From: Paraplanobispora siamensis
GTDB taxonomy: Bacteria; Actinomycetota; Actinomycetes; Streptosporangiales; Streptosporangiaceae
Assembly: GCF_016863175.1 (NCBI RefSeq)
Contig: NZ_BOOJ01000018.1
Location: 1-64,000, forward strand
DNA length: 64,000 nucleotides
Direction: 5' to 3'
Shown here: positions 51,769-60,245 of the stretch, piece by piece
Position numbering within the stretch: position 1 is the first letter of the stretch
Layout: each line of letters starts with the position of its first letter
Position numbers and translations under genes: made by a program
The notes under the pieces: model-generated
Database searches by the model: none
Seen by the model: only the letters and a program-made list of their open reading frames with translations
Told to the model about the DNA's origin: nothing

Positions 51769-52320
51769 TCAGATTGACTTGACCCTCCAGTCAGGGGCGA
51801 GGACTGCCATGATGATCGCATCATGCCATTCGCCGTCCCATAACAACGCATCTCGCCGCACTCCCTCCTGGACGAAGCCGACCTTACGGTAGACATGGGC
51901 TGCCCGCTCGTTGAACGCGTAGACCTCCAGCTCGATGCGGTGCAGGTCCGTGGTGGCGAAGGCGTGGTCGAGCACGAGCCGGATCGCCTCCGTGCCGTAC
52001 CCCTTGCCGAACACCCGCGGGCCGGACAGCGCGATCCGCAGGTTGCACGAGAGGTTGCCGGTGTCCAGCTCGTTGAGCACGACCTCGCCGACGTAGGCGT
52101 CGTCATCGGCGGTGCAGATCGCCAGGTCCAGCCGGTCGTCGTGTTCGCCGCGGGAGCCGTACCAGGCCGCGGTGGACCGGTAGTCGACCTTCCCGTGGGA
52201 GCCGGTCAGCCGCGCGGTCTCCGGGTCGTTGACGAGCTCCCAGAGGCCGTCGACGTGCTCGGGGCCGACGGGCCGGAGCGTCACGCGCTCCCCGTGAAGA
52301 GTGGGCTTGTTCGCGAACAT
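51769..52320 (-). CDS. GNAT-family acetyltransferase (RimJ/RimL type)
   Basis: A 183-residue N-acetyltransferase: RVTLRPVGPEHVDGLWELVN at the start, VGEVVLNELDTGNLSCNLRI, the acetyl-CoA loop GPRVFGKGYGTEAIRLVL, and HRIELEVYAFNERAAHVYRK followed by VGFVQEGVRRDALLWDGEWH. The substrate may be a ribosomal protein, another protein or a small amine. ATG 52320 is used; GTG 52323 directly before it is possible. It is divergent from the MerR gene. Confidence 0.88.
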   Translation of the reverse strand: MFANKPTLHGERVTLRPVGPEHVDGLWELVNDPETARLTGSHGKVDYRSTAAWYGSRGEHDDRLDLAICTADDDAYVGEVVLNELDTGNLSCNLRIALSGPRVFGKGYGTEAIRLVLDHAFATTDLHRIELEVYAFNERAAHVYRKVGFVQEGVRRDALLWDGEWHDAIIMAVLAPDWRVKSI

Positions 52321-52478
52321 CACCCCGCGTGTCTAGCGGCTCGCGGCCGATGCGGGCAACTTGTTTCGGACCTGTTGACAACCGGGATTCGGCGCGTCCG
52401 GTCGGCCCCCGAACCGGCGCCCCGGGTCCGGACCTCCGTTCGGGGCGGGCCGACCCGGCCGTGAGCTGGGACGTCGGT

Positions 52479-52509
52479 TTGACCTTGACGTAACGTCAAC
52501 GTTTCTAAT
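52479..52509 (+). promoter_or_regulatory. MerR-type promoter with 19-bp spacer and dyad
   Basis: TTGACC (-35, 52479-52484) and TCTAAT (-10, 52504-52509) are 19 bases apart, the long spacing typical of promoters activated by MerR proteins. The spacer contains the dyad TTGACGTAACGTCAA (52485-52499). The start codon at 52516 lies six bases after the -10, so the mRNA is probably leaderless. Confidence 0.8.
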
Positions 52510-52515
52510 GAAGAC

Positions 52516-53304
52516 ATGCGGATCGGCGAACTCGCGGCGCTGGTCGGGGTCTCCACCCGTACCGTGCGCCACTATCACCACCTGGGCCTTCTTCCCGAGC
52601 CCGTACGGCTGGCCAACGGATACCGGGAGTACCGGCTGCGCGACGCGGTCGCCCTGGCACGGGTGCGCCGGCTGGCCGAGGTGGGCCTGTCCCTGGACGA
52701 GATCCGCGACGTGCTGGCCGACGACCGCGGCAGGGAACTGCGCGAGGTGCTCGTCGAGCTGGACGCCGACCTGGCCCGGCAGCAGGAGGCGATCGGCGTC
52801 AGACGGGCCCGCCTGGCCGTGCTGCTGGCGGAGACGGAGTTGCATCCCGACTCGACGGTGTCCCCGGACATGGCGGCGGTGCTGCGCGACCTGTCCCCGG
52901 CGGACTCCGCCTTCGCCCGGCTCGACCGCGAGATGCTGATGCTGGCGGACACCGCGGCCGACCCCGCCGGCCGCGCCGAGCTGATCGACCTGATGCGCCC
53001 GCTCACCGAGCCCGAGGCCCTGGCCCGGGGCCACGCCCTCTACGAGCGGCTCGACGCGCTCGCCGACGCCGGCCCCGACGACCCCCGGATCCCCGCCGTC
53101 GCCGCCGACCTGGTCGCCCACCTGCCCGCCGAGATGGCGGCGGCGATGGTCGCGAACCTGCCGGGCGCCGAGGACCCGGCCGCGCCGGGATCGCGCGGCG
53201 ACGGCGAGGGCGGGGCGTGGCTGGAGGCGTTGTCCGCCGAACTGTCCCCCGCCCAGGCCGAGGTCTTCCGGCTGGTCGTCGTCACACTGAAGGAGAGAAC
53301 GTGA
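52516..53304 (+). CDS. MerR-family regulator
   Basis: A 262-residue regulator. The winged HTH is MRIGELAALVGVSTRTVRHY, then LGLLPEPVRLANGYREYRLR, with a coiled-coil helix to about residue 105. The long C-terminal domain (110-262) is Ala/Asp/Leu-rich, without cysteines, so it is not a metal sensor of the CueR type; it may bind a drug-like ligand. It has an autoregulatory-looking 19-bp-spacer promoter. Its stop overlaps the next gene's GTG as GTGA. Confidence 0.9.
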   Translation: MRIGELAALVGVSTRTVRHYHHLGLLPEPVRLANGYREYRLRDAVALARVRRLAEVGLSLDEIRDVLADDRGRELREVLVELDADLARQQEAIGVRRARLAVLLAETELHPDSTVSPDMAAVLRDLSPADSAFARLDREMLMLADTAADPAGRAELIDLMRPLTEPEALARGHALYERLDALADAGPDDPRIPAVAADLVAHLPAEMAAAMVANLPGAEDPAAPGSRGDGEGGAWLEALSAELSPAQAEVFRLVVVTLKERT

Positions 53305-54143
53305 TACTCAAGATCGCCCGTGCGGCGGCGTTCACCGTGCTCCCCGTCGAGCTGCTGCTGGTGATCCTGCTGGTGTCGGGGGTGTCCCTGCCCACACCGG
53401 TGATCGCGGTGGCCGAGGCGGCCGTCGCGGCGGTGCTCCTGCTGGAGGCGGTGGCCGCCCGCCGGCTGTACCGGGCCGAGCGCCGTGCGGGCGCCGGCCG
53501 CGGGGAGGCCGCGCGGGCCACCGTGCGGCGGCTGGTGCCGGAGCAGGTGCGCAGGCTCATGGCGTTCGACGCCAAGGGAATGGTCAGCCTCGTGCTGTGG
53601 GCCGCCCGCCGACGCGACGGCGTGCCGCCCGGGTCGGTCGCCGTGTCGTACTCGCGGGAGCAGGCCACGATGATGACGTTCATCCTGTTCCTGATGGTCG
53701 TGGAGACGGTGGCCCTGGAAGTGCTCCTGCGGGCATGGGGGGTGCCCGATGGCCTGCGCATGGTGGTGCTCGTGGTGGACGTCTACTCGATCTTCATCGG
53801 CCTGGCGGTCGGCGCGGCCTGCGTCACCCGGCCCCACGTGGTCTCCGCGCGGGAGCTGCGCGTGCGCTACGGAGCCTTCTTCGACCTGCGCATCCCCCGG
53901 GAGCTGATCTCCTCGGTACGGCAGTCGCGCAACTACAACGAGTCCGGCATGGTCGCCGTGAAGGACGGCCGGCTGTCGGTGGCGGTCTCCTCGCAGACGA
54001 ACGTGGTGGTCGAGCTGGAGGAGCCGATCACGATCGTGCGTCCCCTCGGCGGCCGGGCCGAGGTCACGGTGGTCCGCTTCTTCGCCGACACGCCGGGCGC
54101 GGCCCTGGCCGCCCTGCGGCCGGCGCAGCACCACGACGCCTGA
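53301..54143 (+). CDS. Membrane protein coupled to the MerR gene
   Basis: A 280-residue protein with hydrophobic segments at about 9-28 (AFTVLPVELLLVILLVSGVS), 33-53 (VIAVAEAAVAAVLLLEAVAA), 127-147 (MTFILFLMVVETVALEVLLR) and 153-175 (MVVLVVDVYSIFIGLAVGAA), followed by a soluble C-terminal domain (SARELRVRYGAFFDLRIPRE, NVVVELEEPITIVRPLGG). The C-terminal pattern resembles PH-like membrane-associated domains, but no family is certain. Translational coupling to MerR (GTGA overlap) makes it the regulator's likely target, perhaps an envelope or drug-stress protein. Confidence 0.75.
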   Translation: MILKIARAAAFTVLPVELLLVILLVSGVSLPTPVIAVAEAAVAAVLLLEAVAARRLYRAERRAGAGRGEAARATVRRLVPEQVRRLMAFDAKGMVSLVLWAARRRDGVPPGSVAVSYSREQATMMTFILFLMVVETVALEVLLRAWGVPDGLRMVVLVVDVYSIFIGLAVGAACVTRPHVVSARELRVRYGAFFDLRIPRELISSVRQSRNYNESGMVAVKDGRLSVAVSSQTNVVVELEEPITIVRPLGGRAEVTVVRFFADTPGAALAALRPAQHHDA

Positions 54144-54190
54144 CCGCGCTCCGGGGAGGTGGCAGGCCCCCGCTCACCGGGGGCCGGGCC

Positions 54191-54240
54191 GCTCACCGGG
54201 AGTCGCTCACCGGGAGTCGCTCACCGGGAGTCGCTCACCA
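54191..54240. repeat. 14-bp tandem repeat at the end of the DUF2516 gene
   Basis: GCTCACCGGGAGTC is repeated at 54191-54204, 54205-54218 and 54219-54232, with a partial fourth copy running into the DUF2516 stop codon (54235-54237). Read on the minus strand each copy carries the gene's own TGA context. It is another gene-end duplication. Confidence 0.92.
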
Positions 54241-54564
54241 GGGACCGTAGGGACCCGAGCTGCCGCCGCCCTTGCCGATCTCGCGCACCGCGGGCCGTAC
54301 GTCCGCCAGGTAGATGCCGGAGGCGATCACCGACGCGATCGTGAAGATGCTCAGCGCGTACAGGTAGCCCACCGCCGCGGCGAACGCGAACAGCGTGGCG
54401 AACCCCAGGATGAGCATCCACAGTTTCTTGCTCAGCTTGCCGGTGACCGCGAAGGACCGCGCGGGGGTGCGGAGCGCGTGCACGAGCGCCCAGACCGACA
54501 TGGCGAACGCGCCGAGGGCGAGGACCCAGAAAATCAGGTCCAGCAGGCTGTGGATCTGGAACAT
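54235..54564 (-). CDS. DUF2516 membrane protein
   Basis: A 109-residue protein with three hydrophobic segments (about 8-30 IFWVLALGAFAMSVWALVHA, 48-68 LWMLILGFATLFAFAAAVGY, 70-86 SIFTIASVIASGIYL) and a Gly/Ser/Pro C-terminus. It matches the DUF2516 gene that follows hbhA in mycobacteria (Rv0476-like). Function unknown. GGAG precedes ATG 54564; GTG 54570 is an alternative. Confidence 0.87.
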   Translation of the reverse strand: MFQIHSLLDLIFWVLALGAFAMSVWALVHALRTPARSFAVTGKLSKKLWMLILGFATLFAFAAAVGYLYALSIFTIASVIASGIYLADVRPAVREIGKGGGSSGPYGPW

Positions 54565-54732
54565 CGTCACTCCAACACGCTGGCCTTACCGATACCTCCC
54601 AGCCTAGGCGATGTCGCGCTTGCTTAGGTAAGGCATCTCATCCGGCTGCGCCGGACGGGCTGGAGGGGCGGGCCGGGGCCGGCGGGAGGCGGGGAGGCGG
54701 CCGGGGGAGGAGGAGGGCGGGGCGGAAGACGG

Positions 54733-54768
54733 GAAAGACCCGCCCCGGAGTGCCGGGACGGGTCTTTC
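54733..54768 (-). terminator. Terminator downstream of the HBHA-like gene
   Basis: GAAAGACCCG (54733-54742) pairs with CGGGTCTTTC (54759-54768), 10 bp, with a GC-rich loop that can pair further. It lies 28 bases beyond the HBHA-like stop. Confidence 0.8.
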
Positions 54769-54795
54769 CTCTCGGGACGTGTCAGCCTCGGAGCG

Positions 54796-55260
54796 TCAGG
54801 CCTTCGCGGGGGCCTTGGGCGCGCGGGTGTTCTTCTTGGGGGCGGGGGCGGCGGCGATCGCGGGCTCGGCGGCCTCGGAGACCTCCTCCAGCTCCAGGGC
54901 GGCCTCGCCGCTCACCTTGGAGACGACCTTGCGGCCCCGGTTGGCGAACTCGTCGTAGAGCTCGACGGCCCTGGCGGTCAGCTGGTCGGCGTAGCCGCGG
55001 GCCTTCTCCGGCAGGTCCTTGGCGTAGACCTCGGCCCGGTCGCCGAACTGCTTGGCGTAGCCCTCGGCCCGGTCGGCGATCTGCCTGGCCTTCTCGGGCA
55101 GGTCCTTGGCGGCCTCGCGGAACTCCTCGCGGCGGCCCTGCAGCTTCTGGATCTGCTCGGGCAGCTCGCGCAGCTTCTCCACCGCGAAGTCACCGGCGCC
55201 GGCGACGGCGTAGAAGGGCTTGGAGTCGGTGAACTTCTTGACTTCGGTGGCGAGGGTCAT
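54796..55260 (-). CDS. HBHA-like helical protein
   Basis: A 154-residue mostly helical protein with repeated heptads (EKLRELPEQIQKLQGRREEF, KDLPEKARQIADRAEGYAKQ, KDLPEKARGYADQLTARAVE) and a Lys/Pro/Ala-rich C-terminal tail (APKKNTRAPKAPAKA), the layout of mycobacterial heparin-binding hemagglutinin. No signal peptide. In a saprophyte an adhesin role is doubtful; HBHA-like proteins are also tied to lipid inclusions and membranes. The upstream HTH gene and downstream DUF2516 gene give the same order as Rv0474-Rv0475-Rv0476. Confidence 0.85.
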   Translation of the reverse strand: MTLATEVKKFTDSKPFYAVAGAGDFAVEKLRELPEQIQKLQGRREEFREAAKDLPEKARQIADRAEGYAKQFGDRAEVYAKDLPEKARGYADQLTARAVELYDEFANRGRKVVSKVSGEAALELEEVSEAAEPAIAAAPAPKKNTRAPKAPAKA

Positions 55261-55266
55261 GATGGG

Positions 55267-55794
55267 TTAACCTTCCTTCGTTTCCGGGGTGACGTGACCG
55301 TTGACCGAGGACGCCGTGTAGGGCTTCAACGCGGCGGTGAACTCCTCGGGCAGCGGCGACTCGTCGTCCGGCGAGGATCCGGCGTCACTCTCGTGGGGCT
55401 CCGGCGAGGGAGGCGCGTTCTTGGCGGTGCGCGCATCCTCCTCCGGGGCCCCGACCCGGTTCTCCTTGCGGAACGACTCGTAGATGTCGATCAGCACCTG
55501 GCGTTGCCGCTCGGTGATGAAGTTGTCGGCCCTGATCGCGGCCAGGACATCGCTGTCCGGCTCGCGGTCCTCGATGAGACCGGCCTGGACGTACAGCGCC
55601 TGCGCGGAGATGTGCAGACCCTTGGCGATCTGGTTGAGGATCTCCGCGCTGGGCTTGCGCAGCCCGCGCTCGATCTGGCTGAGATAGGGGTTGGAGACCC
55701 CGGCCGCGGCGGCCAGCTGACGCAGCGAGATCTTCGCCTGCGTGCGCTGCTCGCGGATGTACTCACCGATCGAGCCGACCTTCGGTAGTGCCAT
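55267..55794 (-). CDS. Xre-family HTH regulator (Rv0474-like)
   Basis: A 175-residue DNA-binding protein: helix-turn-helix LRQLAAAAGVSNPYLSQIER with GLRKPSAEILNQIAKGLHIS, then a short helical domain (FITERQRQVLIDIYESFRKE) and an acidic, Pro-rich disordered tail. It lies six bases upstream of the HBHA-like gene on the same strand and probably regulates itself and that gene. The palindrome TTGCAATTGCAA at 55818 is a candidate operator. ATG 55794 is the start. Confidence 0.88.
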   Translation of the reverse strand: MALPKVGSIGEYIREQRTQAKISLRQLAAAAGVSNPYLSQIERGLRKPSAEILNQIAKGLHISAQALYVQAGLIEDREPDSDVLAAIRADNFITERQRQVLIDIYESFRKENRVGAPEEDARTAKNAPPSPEPHESDAGSSPDDESPLPEEFTAALKPYTASSVNGHVTPETKEG

Positions 55795-55817
55795 GTCTCA
55801 AGTCTGCATCATGCTGC

Positions 55818-55829
55818 TTGCAATTGCAA
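55818..55829. promoter_or_regulatory. Candidate operator for the HTH regulator
   Basis: TTGCAATTGCAA, a perfect 12-bp palindrome 24 bases before the regulator's start; a further TGCAAGC lies near 55847. It is strikingly A+T-rich for this genome. Confidence 0.6.
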
Positions 55830-55863
55830 ACGCACTGGCTAACGCCTGCAAGCACTCTGCCCG

Positions 55864-56793
55864 TCAGTGAGGCATCACCCAGAGCAGCGGGGCGGAGGCG
55901 GTCAGGGCCATGGAGAAGGTCACGATGCCGTAGCGCACCCGGCGGGGAAGCCGGGGACCCGGCGTGACCAGGCGCTCGACCCTGGCCATCACGGCGGCGG
56001 TGGCGCCGGCGGTGGCGCCAAGGGCGCCGTGCGGGGTGGGGATGGCCCCGGCGGTGCCGAAGCGGAGCAGGGCGGTGGCCAGGCGGCGCGGCGAGCAGTA
56101 GCGGCGCGCGGCGTCGTCGGCGGCCATCTCCACCAGGAGACCGACCTCGCGCTGGGCGTCCTCGACCGTGCGGGACCAGGGCAGGGCCCTGCGCAGCGCG
56201 GCGAACGGCAGCAGCACCAGGTCGTGCCGCTCGCGGACGTGGGCGGCCTCGTGGGCCAGCACCGCGGTCAGCTCCGCCGGGGAGAGCAGTTTCAGGGTGC
56301 CCCGGCTGATCACGACCTGGGAGCGCAGGCCGGGCACGCAGTAGGCGGCCGCGGCCGGGTGATCGACCACCCGCACGCCGGGGACCTCGGGGTCGTCGCT
56401 GGAGATGAGGGCCAGCAGGGTGCGGTGGCGGCGCCGGGCGCGGAAGGTCTGGACGCCCGCGGTCAGGAGCACCACGATCAGCACGGTGAGCGCGGTCAGC
56501 CCGGCGATCAGGGCGAAGATCCTCGGCAGGTCGTACGGCCCGGGCGGGCCGTACCCGCCGGAGAGCGCGGAGGCGGCGAAGACACGCAGGCCGCCCAGCA
56601 CCCCTGCCCCGTAGGGCTCCAGGGCGTAGGCGAGGAGCGTTCCCGTCCCGGCCAGGCCCCAGGTCACCCCCAGCGCCTGCCACAGGACGATGGCCACGTG
56701 AGGGGCCCGGTAGGTCCAGCGGGCCCGGGTCAGCCGCCAGGCTCCGACCGCGCAGACCGAGGCGAGGAACGCCAGGGCCGCCGCGGTGATCAC
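55864..56793 (-). CDS. M56-family (BlaR1-like) membrane metallopeptidase
   Basis: A 309-residue membrane peptidase with four or five spans and the zinc motif HEAAH (His181, Glu182, His185) in ELTAVLAHEAAHVRERHD, preceded by VPGLRSQVVISRGTL. It lacks the external penicillin-binding sensor of true BlaR1, so it is a short M56 protein. GTG 56793 overlaps the BlaI-type stop as GTGA, and the pair probably forms a signal-dependent repressor-cleavage system of unknown stimulus. Confidence 0.88.
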   Translation of the reverse strand: MITAAALAFLASVCAVGAWRLTRARWTYRAPHVAIVLWQALGVTWGLAGTGTLLAYALEPYGAGVLGGLRVFAASALSGGYGPPGPYDLPRIFALIAGLTALTVLIVVLLTAGVQTFRARRRHRTLLALISSDDPEVPGVRVVDHPAAAAYCVPGLRSQVVISRGTLKLLSPAELTAVLAHEAAHVRERHDLVLLPFAALRRALPWSRTVEDAQREVGLLVEMAADDAARRYCSPRRLATALLRFGTAGAIPTPHGALGATAGATAAVMARVERLVTPGPRLPRRVRYGIVTFSMALTASAPLLWVMPH

Positions 56794-57152
56794 TCTTCCT
56801 CCAGCTCCGTCAGGGCTCTCCGCAGGATCTCGGCTTCGGGGCCGGAGACGGCCTGGGCGAAGCGAGTGAGGGCGGCCGACCGGTCTCCGGTCAGGTCGAG
56901 CGCCTCCAGCATAAGCTCGGCGATGTATGCGTCGCGGCTTTCGGCCGGTTCGTACCGCCATGCGCGTCCGTCGCGGCTGCGGATCAGGAAGCCCTTGCGG
57001 GTCAGCCGGTCGAGCACCGTCATCACCGTCGTGGGCGCGAGGTCGCGGTCGGCGATGAGACGCCCGACCTCGCGGGCCGTCACAGCCGAGGGCTGCGCCC
57101 AGATGACGTCCATGATGCTGCGCTCAAGCTCACCGAGACCCTTCACACCCAT
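56790..57152 (-). CDS. BlaI/MecI/CopY-family repressor
   Basis: A 120-residue winged-helix repressor: GELERSIMDVIWAQPSAVTA, EVGRLIADRDLAPTTVMTVL, DRLTRKGFLIRSRDGRAWRY. BlaI proteins dimerise on TACTACA-like dyads, and GTAGTACTAC lies 26 bases upstream of the start. It is translationally coupled to the M56 peptidase that may cleave it. No beta-lactamase gene is nearby. Confidence 0.92.
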   Translation of the reverse strand: MGVKGLGELERSIMDVIWAQPSAVTAREVGRLIADRDLAPTTVMTVLDRLTRKGFLIRSRDGRAWRYEPAESRDAYIAELMLEALDLTGDRSAALTRFAQAVSGPEAEILRRALTELEEE

Positions 57153-57177
57153 AAGCCTAACTCCGGCACCACGAGGG

Positions 57178-57187
57178 GTAGTACTAC
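57178..57187. promoter_or_regulatory. BlaI-type operator
   Basis: GTAGTACTAC, a perfect 10-bp palindrome upstream of the BlaI-type gene, containing the TAC/GTA half-sites of known BlaI operators. Confidence 0.6.
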
Positions 57188-57227
57188 GGGTTGTCGAGTT
57201 GGGCCCCGCCCGGCGGTCCGGCGGTAT

Positions 57228-58037
57228 CTACGCGGTCTCCGGGGCCGGGGCGACCGCCTGCCAGGGGACGGTCACCTCGCCCAGCCGCCACCGGGAACGC
57301 CCGCCCAGCCGGGGATGGCGGGGGACCGGCCAGGTCGAGGCGAGCATCTCGACCGCGGCGATCCAGCGCTGCCGTACGCCGTGGGGGGCCAGCGGGGCGC
57401 TGACGGCCCAGGCGTGGTCGAAGTCACGCAGGAAGGCGTGGATCGGCTCGCCGGGCACGTTGCGGTGGATGAGCGTCTTGGGCAGGCGCTCAGCCAGGTC
57501 GGAGGGGCGCTCGAAGGCGTCGAAGCGGGCCGACAGGGTCAGCGTGCGGGGCCCGGAGGCGTCCAGCCCGGCCCAGACGGCCCGGTGCCCGACCTCCGAG
57601 CAGGTCCCCTCCACGATCACCCCGCCGAGCGCCAGCCGGGACCTGAGCAGGTCCCAGTAGTGCCAGGCCTGCGCCTCGCCGTACTGCCGCAGCACGTTGA
57701 AGGCCCGCACCAGCAGCGGCGGCCGGTCCACCGGCAGCTCGAACCCGCCCAGCCGGAACGACAGGCCCGGCACCTCGTACGGCCTGGCGGCCGCCACCCT
57801 GGCCGGGTCGATCTCGATCCCGACGACCTCGGCGTCCGGCCGGAGGCGGCGGATCCGCAGGAACAGCTCCAGCGTCGTGATGTGCGAGGCGCCGTAGCCG
57901 AGGTCCACGATCAGCGGCCGGTCGGCGGAACGCAGCAGCGGCCCGTACGTGGAGACGATCCAGCGGTCGGACCGCCGGAGCCGGTTGTGGCCGGTGGTCC
58001 CCCTGGTGATCTCGCCGACCGGCCTCCTGGAACGCAC
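57228..58037 (-). CDS. Class I SAM-dependent methyltransferase
   Basis: A 269-residue protein with a Rossmann SAM motif LIVDLGYGASHITTLELFLR, the acidic ribose contact in VVGIEIDPARVAAA, and RPPLLVRAFNVLRQY. The N-terminal RRPVGEITRGTTGHNRLRRS and the position beside mshA recur in Streptomyces. The acceptor is unknown. GTG 58037 is preferred to GTG 58076 because family N-termini begin near RRPVG; this choice is uncertain. Confidence 0.82.
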   Translation of the reverse strand: MRSRRPVGEITRGTTGHNRLRRSDRWIVSTYGPLLRSADRPLIVDLGYGASHITTLELFLRIRRLRPDAEVVGIEIDPARVAAARPYEVPGLSFRLGGFELPVDRPPLLVRAFNVLRQYGEAQAWHYWDLLRSRLALGGVIVEGTCSEVGHRAVWAGLDASGPRTLTLSARFDAFERPSDLAERLPKTLIHRNVPGEPIHAFLRDFDHAWAVSAPLAPHGVRQRWIAAVEMLASTWPVPRHPRLGGRSRWRLGEVTVPWQAVAPAPETA

Positions 58038-58109
58038 CCCACCATTGTCGGCGGCCCGCTCACCTCCCGGGACCACCCGCGCGGCGCTCCCGGCCCGCTC
58101 GCGCCCCCG

Positions 58110-58853
58110 TCAGGAGGTGACGCGGTGGACCTTGTGCTGGGCCGCCTGGGCGCGCGGGCGGATGACGAGGCGGTCGATGTTCACGTGGGCGGGACGGGTC
58201 ACGCACCAGGCGATGGCGTCGGCCACGTCGTCGGCGGAGAGCGGGTCGGGGACGCCCTCGTAGACCTTCCCGGCCCGGTCGGCGTCACCGCGGAAGCGGT
58301 TCAGCGAGAACTCCTCGGTGTGCACCATGCCGGGCGCGACCTCGACGACGCGGACCGGCTCGCCGCACAGCTCCAGCCGGAGCACCTCGGTCATCGAGGT
58401 CTGCGCGTGCTTGGCGGCGTTGTAGCCGCCCCCGCCCTCGTAGGAGACCAGCCCGGCCACCGAGGTCAGCATCACCAGCACCCCGTCGCCGGAGGCGATG
58501 AGGCCGGGCAGCAGCGCCTGGGTGACCCGGAGCGAGCCGAGCACGTTGGTGTCGTACATCCGCTGCCAGTCGGCCACGTCCCCGGTGGCCACCGGCTCCA
58601 GGCCGATCGCGCCGCCGGCGTTGTTGACCAGCACGTCGCAGCGGTCCAGCGAGCCGGCCAGCTCCCGCACCGACTCCTCGGAGGTCACGTCCAGGGTCAC
58701 CGGGCGGATGCCGGGCACCTCGGCGGCCAGCTTGTCCAACCGGTCCCGGCGACGCGCGGCCGCGACCACGTCGAAGCCCTCGGCGGCCAGCCGGCGCGCG
58801 GTCGCCTCGCCGATCCCGCTGCTGGCACCCGTCACCACAGCTGTCTTCTTCAT
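58110..58853 (-). CDS. Short-chain dehydrogenase/reductase (YdfG-like)
   Basis: A 247-residue classical [19 protein letters not shown] (cofactor loop), [32 protein letters not shown] with catalytic Tyr/Lys, and [14 protein letters not shown]. Arg residues after the second strand (AAARRRDRL) favour NADP. It may oxidise hydroxy amino acids like YdfG; the substrate is not certain. It is divergent from mshA. Confidence 0.92.
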   Translation of the reverse strand: MKKTAVVTGASSGIGEATARRLAAEGFDVVAAARRRDRLDKLAAEVPGIRPVTLDVTSEESVRELAGSLDRCDVLVNNAGGAIGLEPVATGDVADWQRMYDTNVLGSLRVTQALLPGLIASGDGVLVMLTSVAGLVSYEGGGGYNAAKHAQTSMTEVLRLELCGEPVRVVEVAPGMVHTEEFSLNRFRGDADRAGKVYEGVPDPLSADDVADAIAWCVTRPAHVNIDRLVIRPRAQAAQHKVHRVTS

Positions 58854-58957
58854 GGCTCGCCATCCTGCCAGGACCCCGCAGGCTGTCCCCTGCGGGGCCA
58901 TATGTCGGGAATGTCGCTACGGGATGGGTGGTTGTAACCGTCTCGGAGGTGGTGTCG

Positions 58958-60235
58958 GTGAAGCGACGACGGGTCAACCGGGTCGCGACGATCAGCATGC
59001 ACACGTCTCCCCTGGACCAGCCGGGGACCGGGGACGCGGGCGGGATGAACGTCTACATCGTGGAGTCGGCCAGGCGCCTGGCGCAGCTGGGGATGGAGGT
59101 CGAGATCTTCACCAGGCAGACGGCGCGCGACCTGCCGCCGGTGGCTGAGATCGCCGACGGCGTCTCCGTCAGGCACGTCACCGCGGGGCCGTACGAGGAG
59201 CTCGACAAGGGCGACCTGCCGGGCCAGCTGTGCGCCTTCCTGTCGGGGGTGCTGCGCACCGAGGCCATGTACGACCCGGGCCGCTACGACGTCATCCACT
59301 CCCACTACTGGCTCTCCGGCCAGGTGGGCTGGCTGGCCAAGGAGCGCTGGGGCGTCCCGCTGGTGCACACCATGCACACCATGGCCAAGGTCAAGAACCT
59401 GCTGCTGGCCGAGGACGACAAGCCCGAGCCCACCGCCCGCGTGCTGGGCGAGGAGCAGGTCGTCGAGATCGCCGACCGGCTGGTGGCGAACACGCCGACC
59501 GAGGCCCGGGAGCTCATCGACCTGTACGGCGCCGCCCCCGACCGCGTCGAGGTCGTCAACCCCGGGGTGAACCTCACGGTCTTCCAGCCCGCCTCGAAGG
59601 GCGCGGCCCGGCACCGGCTGGGGCTTCCGCAGGACGCCCACGTGCTGCTGTTCGTGGGGCGGGTGCAGCCGCTCAAGGCCCCGGACGTGCTGCTGCGCGC
59701 CGCCGCCCGGATGCTCGTCGACGACCCCTCGCTCCGGTCGAGGCTGGTCGTCGCCTGCGTGGGCGGGCCCAGCGGCAACGGCCTGGCCCGGCCCTCCTAC
59801 CTGACCGACCTGGCCGTCCACCTCGGCATCTCCGACGTGGTCAGGATCGTGCCCCCGGCCCCCCAGCACGAGCTGGCCGACTGGTACCGCGCGGCCGACG
59901 TGACCGTCGTCCCCTCGCACAACGAGTCGTTCGGCCTGGTCGCCCTGGAGTCCCAGGCCTGCGGCACCCCGGTGGCCGCCGCCTCCGTGGGCGGCCTGCG
60001 CACCGCCGTACGCGACGGTGTGTCGGGGCTGCTCGTCGAGGGGCACGACCCGCACGACTGGGCCCAGGTCCTGAAGAGGTTCGTGAGCGAGCCCCGCTGG
60101 CGCGACGAGCTGGCGGCCGGAGCCGTCGTCCAGGCGGCCGCCTTCGGCTGGTCGGCCACCGCCGCCCGCCTGGCGGACGTCTACGCCGGGGCGATGGCGA
60201 ACCTGCACCGGGCTCCGGTCGCGGTGAGCTCGTAG
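58958..60235 (+). CDS. mshA: D-inositol-3-phosphate glycosyltransferase MshA
   Basis: GT4-family enzyme that joins UDP-GlcNAc to inositol-3-phosphate, the first step of mycothiol synthesis; 425 residues. Signature parts are [60 protein letters not shown] and the C-terminal E-x7-E motif [12 protein letters not shown] 58958 is selected because GGAGG lies eight bases upstream and the protein then begins just before the conserved [13 protein letters not shown] 58952 and 58928 are in frame. With mshD at the left edge, both ends of the pathway are in the window. Confidence 0.95.
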   Translation: MKRRRVNRVATISMHTSPLDQPGTGDAGGMNVYIVESARRLAQLGMEVEIFTRQTARDLPPVAEIADGVSVRHVTAGPYEELDKGDLPGQLCAFLSGVLRTEAMYDPGRYDVIHSHYWLSGQVGWLAKERWGVPLVHTMHTMAKVKNLLLAEDDKPEPTARVLGEEQVVEIADRLVANTPTEARELIDLYGAAPDRVEVVNPGVNLTVFQPASKGAARHRLGLPQDAHVLLFVGRVQPLKAPDVLLRAAARMLVDDPSLRSRLVVACVGGPSGNGLARPSYLTDLAVHLGISDVVRIVPPAPQHELADWYRAADVTVVPSHNESFGLVALESQACGTPVAAASVGGLRTAVRDGVSGLLVEGHDPHDWAQVLKRFVSEPRWRDELAAGAVVQAAAFGWSATAARLADVYAGAMANLHRAPVAVSS

Positions 60236-60245
60236 GGTGAACCCC

